41,428 nt of DNA from Oscillospiraceae bacterium (GTDB lineage: Bacteria; Bacillota; Clostridia; Oscillospirales; Oscillospiraceae): assembly GCA_015068065.1 (NCBI GenBank), contig SVLE01000012.1, positions 1 through 41,428 on the forward strand, given 5' to 3'. Made by a program: the position numbers and the translations under genes. Within the stretch, counting starts at the first letter, position 1. Every line of letters starts with the position of its first letter. The notes under the pieces are model-generated. The model was given only the letters and a program-made list of their open reading frames with translations. It had not been told where the DNA came from and searched no databases. Shown piece by piece: positions 37,143 to 41,428 of the stretch.

Positions 37143-37727
37143 TTAAGACGATGGTGGGCTGGAAAAGTTCCCGCTTTCCACCAAAATTTTTCGCAGGGAA
37201 TTTCTGGCTCGGGCAATGCGTGATTTTACCGTTCCCGCCTCCAGATCCAGAATATCTCCGATCTCCTGATAGGACAGTCCATTGATCTCACGCATAACCA
37301 GTACCTGACGGTGCTCGTCCGAGAGCTGTTCCAGTCCTCTGGCCACGGCTCTTCGCAGTTCCTGCCGTTCCAGCTCCTGTTCCGGTTGGAATCGCTCATC
37401 GGGGATGTCGGGTGTACTGTCGTCCTCCTCATTTACAGGCATGGGAGCGGAGACGTCCTGTCGCCGCTTCTGACGACGCAGATGGTCAATACAGGCGTTG
37501 GAGGCCAGACGGTACACCCAGGTGGAGAAGGCGCTGTCGCCCTTGAAAAATTTCAGCCCACGCCAGGCGTTGAGAAATGCCTCCTGTGCCAGATCCATGG
37601 CATCCTCCGGGTTTCCCGTCATGCGCAGGGTCAAATTGTAAATGCGCTTTTCGTTGTCACGCATAAGCTGGGCAAAGGCCTCGTCATCCCCGGCTTTGGC
37701 CCGGGTCACAAGTTCCTGTTCGGTCAA
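37143..37727 (-). CDS. ECF-type RNA polymerase sigma factor (sigma-70 family)
   Basis: GNPEDAMDLAQEAFLNAWRGLKFFKGDSAFSTWVYRLASNACIDHLRRQKRR (region 2), LEQLSDEHRQVLVMREINGLSYQEIGDILDLEAGTVKSRIARARNSLRKIL (region 4). Confidence 0.95.
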   Translation of the reverse strand: MTEQELVTRAKAGDDEAFAQLMRDNEKRIYNLTLRMTGNPEDAMDLAQEAFLNAWRGLKFFKGDSAFSTWVYRLASNACIDHLRRQKRRQDVSAPMPVNEEDDSTPDIPDERFQPEQELERQELRRAVARGLEQLSDEHRQVLVMREINGLSYQEIGDILDLEAGTVKSRIARARNSLRKILVESGNFSSPPSS

Positions 37728-37763
37728 GACATTCTCACCGCCTTTCCAGTGTCAATTAGTTTG

Positions 37764-38735
37764 TCAGCACAAGTCCCGTTTGATGCCCGCAGTCACGCGG
37801 TATACATCCTCAAGTGTGGTAATTTTACAGATCTGTTCCTTATAATAACCCGCATGGGACACGCCCTTCAGATACCAGGCGTACTGCTTGCGGGCCTCCA
37901 GGCAGGCAACCTTCTCCCCCTTGTTGGCGGCGGCCATCTCAAACTGGCGTACAGCGGTATCGCACCGCTCTGACAGGGGTGGGATCGGCGGGATCTCGCG
38001 TCCCTCCAACGCCGCTTTACACTGAGCAAAAATCCACGGATTGCCAAATACACCCCGGCCGATCATGGCCATGTCTGCTCCGGTGTATTTTAAAATGCGT
38101 ATGGCATCCTTTGCATCAAACACATCGCCGTTTGCGATAACGGGGATTTGCACGGCATGCTTGACCTCACGGATCCAGTCCCAGTTGGCAGTGCCGGCAT
38201 ACATCTGAGTGCGGGTACGGCCATGAACGGCTACGGCTGCAACTCCTGCCTGCTCCATGGCTTTGGCAAATTCCACGCAGTTGATATTGCCCTTGTCCCA
38301 TCCAAGTCGCATTTTCACCGTGACCGGACAGCCCGCGCCCCGGATGACCGCCTCGGCTACCCTTACGGCAAGATCAGGAGTGCGCATCAATCCGGAGCCA
38401 TCCCCGCTGTTGGCAATTTTAGGAACGGGACAGCCCATGTTGATGTCGATGATATCCGCACCGGAGATCTCACGGGCGATGGCAGCGGCCTCCTGCATAC
38501 AAACAGGGTCGCTGCCGAAGATCTGGGCGGCGGAAGGGTGTTCATCCTCCCCAAGCTGGAGCAGGGGGATGGATTTTTTATCCTGATAGCACAGGGCCTT
38601 GGCACTGACCATTTCGGTAATGGTCAGCCCCGCCCCCTGTTCCCGGCAGATGGTGCGAAAGGCCATATCGGTCACACCGGCCATGGGGCCGAGAGCCAGA
38701 CGGCTGTTGATCTTCACGCCACCGATATCCACCAT
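37764..38735 (-). CDS. dusB: tRNA-dihydrouridine synthase (DusB-like)
   Basis: SRLALGPMAGVTDMAFRTICREQGAGLTITEMVSAKAL...IDINMGCPVPKIANSGDGSGLMR...VHGRTRTQMY...VIANGDVFDAKDA...MIGRGVFGNPWIF. Confidence 0.94.
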   Translation of the reverse strand: MVDIGGVKINSRLALGPMAGVTDMAFRTICREQGAGLTITEMVSAKALCYQDKKSIPLLQLGEDEHPSAAQIFGSDPVCMQEAAAIAREISGADIIDINMGCPVPKIANSGDGSGLMRTPDLAVRVAEAVIRGAGCPVTVKMRLGWDKGNINCVEFAKAMEQAGVAAVAVHGRTRTQMYAGTANWDWIREVKHAVQIPVIANGDVFDAKDAIRILKYTGADMAMIGRGVFGNPWIFAQCKAALEGREIPPIPPLSERCDTAVRQFEMAAANKGEKVACLEARKQYAWYLKGVSHAGYYKEQICKITTLEDVYRVTAGIKRDLC

Positions 38736-38790
38736 GTCAGCCCCTCCTTATCCTTGTAATATCAATGTATTGTAACATAGCCGGGAGCGG

Positions 38791-38820
38791 TTGACAAGGG
38801 CAACACCATTGCCGTACAAT
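38791..38820 (+). promoter_or_regulatory. Putative promoter of the DUF815 ATPase gene (TTGACA-N18-TACAAT)
   Basis: TTGACA 38791-38796; TACAAT 38815-38820. Confidence 0.6.
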
Positions 38821-38857
38821 GAGACATGCTGTTTTGAAAAGAAAGGTGAATTCTGAT

Positions 38858-40060
38858 ATGGATATCCAGAAACTGCGCGGAGCGCTGAAGGGCGTGTGTG
38901 CCTATAAAAACGTGATGGACAAGCCCGTGATGCGGGAACTGACCCGGCTGGTGGATCAGCTGTGCACCGGCCAGGGCGAGTGGGCGCTGGAAGGGTACAC
39001 AAACCTGTTTTTCACCCTGCGGCAGGAGGGCGCTCTTGGACTAGGCGCCTGGCTGGATAAGGCTGTGCGCTACGAGGAGAATCCCTATGCTGACCTGATC
39101 GCCCATAGTGGTGACGACCCCGCTCTGGTGCAGGCTGCACAGCAGGATGTAACGCTGTTCAACACGCTGGCCCGGAGTGAGGGCAGTGAATTTATCACCT
39201 CTCTGGGTGAGCTGTTGGGCAAAGAATATGCCGAAACGGTTGCCGCGCTACCCCGATGGACGGCAGGTAAAGCCATTGATTTTGAAGAACTGACGGAGTT
39301 TTACCGCCTGCACGGCGCGGGACTGTTTGCCCGCTATCGTGCCTTTTTGTGGGAGGACGGACAGCTGTTCCCGGTGGAACAGCCGGACAGCCCCAAGCCG
39401 GAGGAGCTGCTGGGCTATGAGATGCAGCGCCAACAGGTCATCGCCAACACCCGCGCCCTTGTTGCGGGTCATTCAGTGAACAATGTGCTGCTGTTCGGCG
39501 ACAGCGGCACGGGCAAGTCCGCAACCGTCAAGTCCCTGCTCACCCAGCCGGGTTTGGAGGCCCTGCGGCTGATCGAGGTGCAGAAGGACGGACTCTCCGA
39601 CATGACCCGTCTGATCCGCACCCTGCGCAGCAAGCCCCAGAAGTTCATTTTGTTCATTGACGATCTGGCCTTCGATCAGGACGACAAGGTGTTCTCCGCA
39701 CTGAAAACCATTCTGGAAGGCGGTCTGGAACCCCGCCCAGCCAACGTGGCCGTCTATGCCACCTCCAACCGCCGGCATCTGGTACGCCAGACCTTCAGTG
39801 AGCGGGCAGGCGAGGAAATAGACACCTTTGAGACCATCGCGGAAAAAACTGCTCTGTCCGAGCGGTTCGGTCTGCGTATCCTCTATCAGAACATGGACAA
39901 GAAGGGCTATCTGGCGCTGGTTGACCATCTGGCCGCCCGGGAGGGCATTGAGATGGACTCCGAGAAACTCCACTCCCTTGCCATGACGTGGGATATCCGC
40001 CACGGCGGCAGAACACCCCGTTCGGCGCGGCAGTTTATTGCCAGTCTGAGCGTGGAATAA
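38858..40060 (+). CDS. DUF815 family AAA+ ATPase
   Basis: NNVLLFGDSGTGKSATVKSLL (Walker A), KFILFIDDLAFDQDD (Walker B), VYATSNRRHLV (sensor 1). Start moved to ATG 38858 (MDIQKLRGALK). Confidence 0.85.
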   Translation: MDIQKLRGALKGVCAYKNVMDKPVMRELTRLVDQLCTGQGEWALEGYTNLFFTLRQEGALGLGAWLDKAVRYEENPYADLIAHSGDDPALVQAAQQDVTLFNTLARSEGSEFITSLGELLGKEYAETVAALPRWTAGKAIDFEELTEFYRLHGAGLFARYRAFLWEDGQLFPVEQPDSPKPEELLGYEMQRQQVIANTRALVAGHSVNNVLLFGDSGTGKSATVKSLLTQPGLEALRLIEVQKDGLSDMTRLIRTLRSKPQKFILFIDDLAFDQDDKVFSALKTILEGGLEPRPANVAVYATSNRRHLVRQTFSERAGEEIDTFETIAEKTALSERFGLRILYQNMDKKGYLALVDHLAAREGIEMDSEKLHSLAMTWDIRHGGRTPRSARQFIASLSVE

Positions 40061-40065
40061 CAGAC

Positions 40066-40100
40066 AAAAAAGGTGCCTCCCTGACGAGAGACACCTTTTT
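40066..40100. terminator. Bidirectional terminator between convergent genes
   Basis: AAAAAGGTG...CACCTTTTT stem with internal CTC/GAG pairing. Confidence 0.75.
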
Positions 40101-40103
40101 GTA

Positions 40104-41428
40104 TCAGTTTTTCAGGGTTTCGGCCCAGGCAGAGTATTTCTCTACCTTGGCATCGCATTCAGCCTTTGTCGCGCCGTTGGCAAGGATATAGACCTTGACC
40201 TTGGGCTCAGTACCGGAGGGGCGGACAATGACGCTGGTGCCGTCCTCCATCTCGTAGCGCAGGACATTGGACCCGGTCAGCTCCATGGTGCTCTTTTTGC
40301 CGCAGGAGACGCAGACCACGCTGCCGTCCTTGTAGTCCTTCTGCTCGGCCACAGCCACACCGGCAAGTTCCACAGGAGGATTTTTGCGCAGGTTGGCCAT
40401 GAGGTCTGCCATCTTTTTCAGCCCGTCCAGGCCGGGCATGACCAGATTCATGGTGCGCTCGCCGTAATAGCCGTACTTTTTGTACAGAGCCTGCAGGGCA
40501 TCATACAGGGTCATGCCCTGAGCATGATACCAGGCAGCCATTTCGGTGAGCAGGAGAGATGCGCTGACTGCGTCCTTATCCCGGACGAAGCTACCCAGCA
40601 TATAACCATAGGATTCCTCATAGGAGAAAATGACGTTCCCTTGTCCGGATTCCTCCAGCTGGTCTTTCTTCTGAGCAAGAAATTTAAAGCCGGTGAAGGT
40701 GTCGTAGGCCTGCAGGCCGTTGACTTCTGCCACTTTACGGGCCATTTCGGTGGTAACGATGGTCTTGAGGGCTACGGGATTTTCCGGAAGTTTTCCCGAC
40801 CGCTTCATAGCACCGATAAGGTAGTCCAGCAGCAGAACGCCGGTCTGGTTGCCGGAGATGACCTTGAACTCGCCATCGGCGGTGCGGACCATGATGCCCA
40901 CACGGTCAGCATCGGGGTCGGAGCCGAGGATAAAGTCAGCCCCCTCCTTCTTTGCAATATCCACCGCCAGATAGAATCCCTCGGGATTTTCCGGGTTGGG
41001 AGAGACTACGGTGGGGAAATCGCCATCGATGACCATCTGCTCGGGCACGCAAATCACATTCTTGATACCAAGACGCTTGAGTGCCTCGGGGATGAGCTTG
41101 TAACCGGTGCCGTGGAAAGGAGTATAAACCATTTTGAAATCGTCGGCCACCTTGGCCACCACTTCTTTGTCGTTGGCCTGGGCCATGACGTTGGCAAGGA
41201 ACTTTTCGTCCGTTTCCGCCCCCATGAGGGTGATTTTACCCTGAGCGAGTGCATCTTCGTAAGCCATGGTTTTTACGCAGTCAAACACGTCCAGTTCGCG
41301 CATCTTGCGGGCCACTTCATCCGCGTGATGAGGGGGCAGCTGGGCGCCGTCCTCCCAATAGACCTTGTAGCCGTTATATTCCTTGGGGTTGTGGCTGGCG
41401 GTGACGTTGATGCCGGCGATACATCCGT
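40104..41428 (-). CDS. Phosphoglucomutase/phosphomannomutase (alpha-D-phosphohexomutase), N-terminus beyond the window
   Basis: Reverse translation continues to the edge: GCIAGINVTASHNPKEYNGYKVYWEDGAQLPPHHADEVARK (phosphoserine TASHNP); then GSDPDADRVGIMV (metal loop), FSYEESYGYMLG, VRPSGTEPKVKVY. Confidence 0.95.
   Translation of the reverse strand, partial: GCIAGINVTASHNPKEYNGYKVYWEDGAQLPPHHADEVARKMRELDVFDCVKTMAYEDALAQGKITLMGAETDEKFLANVMAQANDKEVVAKVADDFKMVYTPFHGTGYKLIPEALKRLGIKNVICVPEQMVIDGDFPTVVSPNPENPEGFYLAVDIAKKEGADFILGSDPDADRVGIMVRTADGEFKVISGNQTGVLLLDYLIGAMKRSGKLPENPVALKTIVTTEMARKVAEVNGLQAYDTFTGFKFLAQKKDQLEESGQGNVIFSYEESYGYMLGSFVRDKDAVSASLLLTEMAAWYHAQGMTLYDALQALYKKYGYYGERTMNLVMPGLDGLKKMADLMANLRKNPPVELAGVAVAEQKDYKDGSVVCVSCGKKSTMELTGSNVLRYEMEDGTSVIVRPSGTEPKVKVYILANGATKAECDAKVEKYSAWAETLKN

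Noticed and set aside
1-41428. Mobile element, prophage, CRISPR, toxin-antitoxin or defence island
   Set aside because: No transposase, integrase, phage structural gene, regularly spaced repeat or defence gene found. The window is mostly core-type genes.

Overview
This window looks like chromosomal DNA from an anaerobic Firmicute, probably a butyrate-producing Oscillospiraceae/Clostridia relative; that placement is inferred from gene content and codon bias. It carries mostly housekeeping and metabolic genes: ppdK (cut by the left edge), cobO-like, DUF1294, ftsH, rlmB, serC-serA, a lysine-riboswitch-controlled NhaC-family transporter, an LTA-synthase-like sulfatase, a butyryl-CoA:acetate CoA-transferase-like gene, a DEAD-box helicase, two tandem MATE exporters, GNAT, rlmD-like, two AGCS symporters behind a glycine riboswitch, secA, an EF-G paralogue, an ECF sigma/anti-sigma pair, dus, a DUF815 ATPase and a phosphohexomutase (cut by the right edge). 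I found no rRNA, tRNA, CRISPR array, transposase or phage gene. The observations I rate highest are: (1) a 749-aa membrane protein (6792-9041) that reads as a degenerate P-type ATPase lacking the DKTGT, CPx, TGES and GDGxND motifs; (2) the next gene, a MerR helix-turn-helix fused to an RDD membrane domain and a probable extracytoplasmic domain; (3) a possible 29-aa membrane mini-protein whose Shine-Dalgarno would lie inside the glycine riboswitch core; (4) nested palindromic elements in the ppdK leader and after rlmB that may be interspersed repeats or structured RNAs; (5) a structured leader before the MATE pair. Most long ORFs in the supplied track that lie opposite these genes are composition artefacts.
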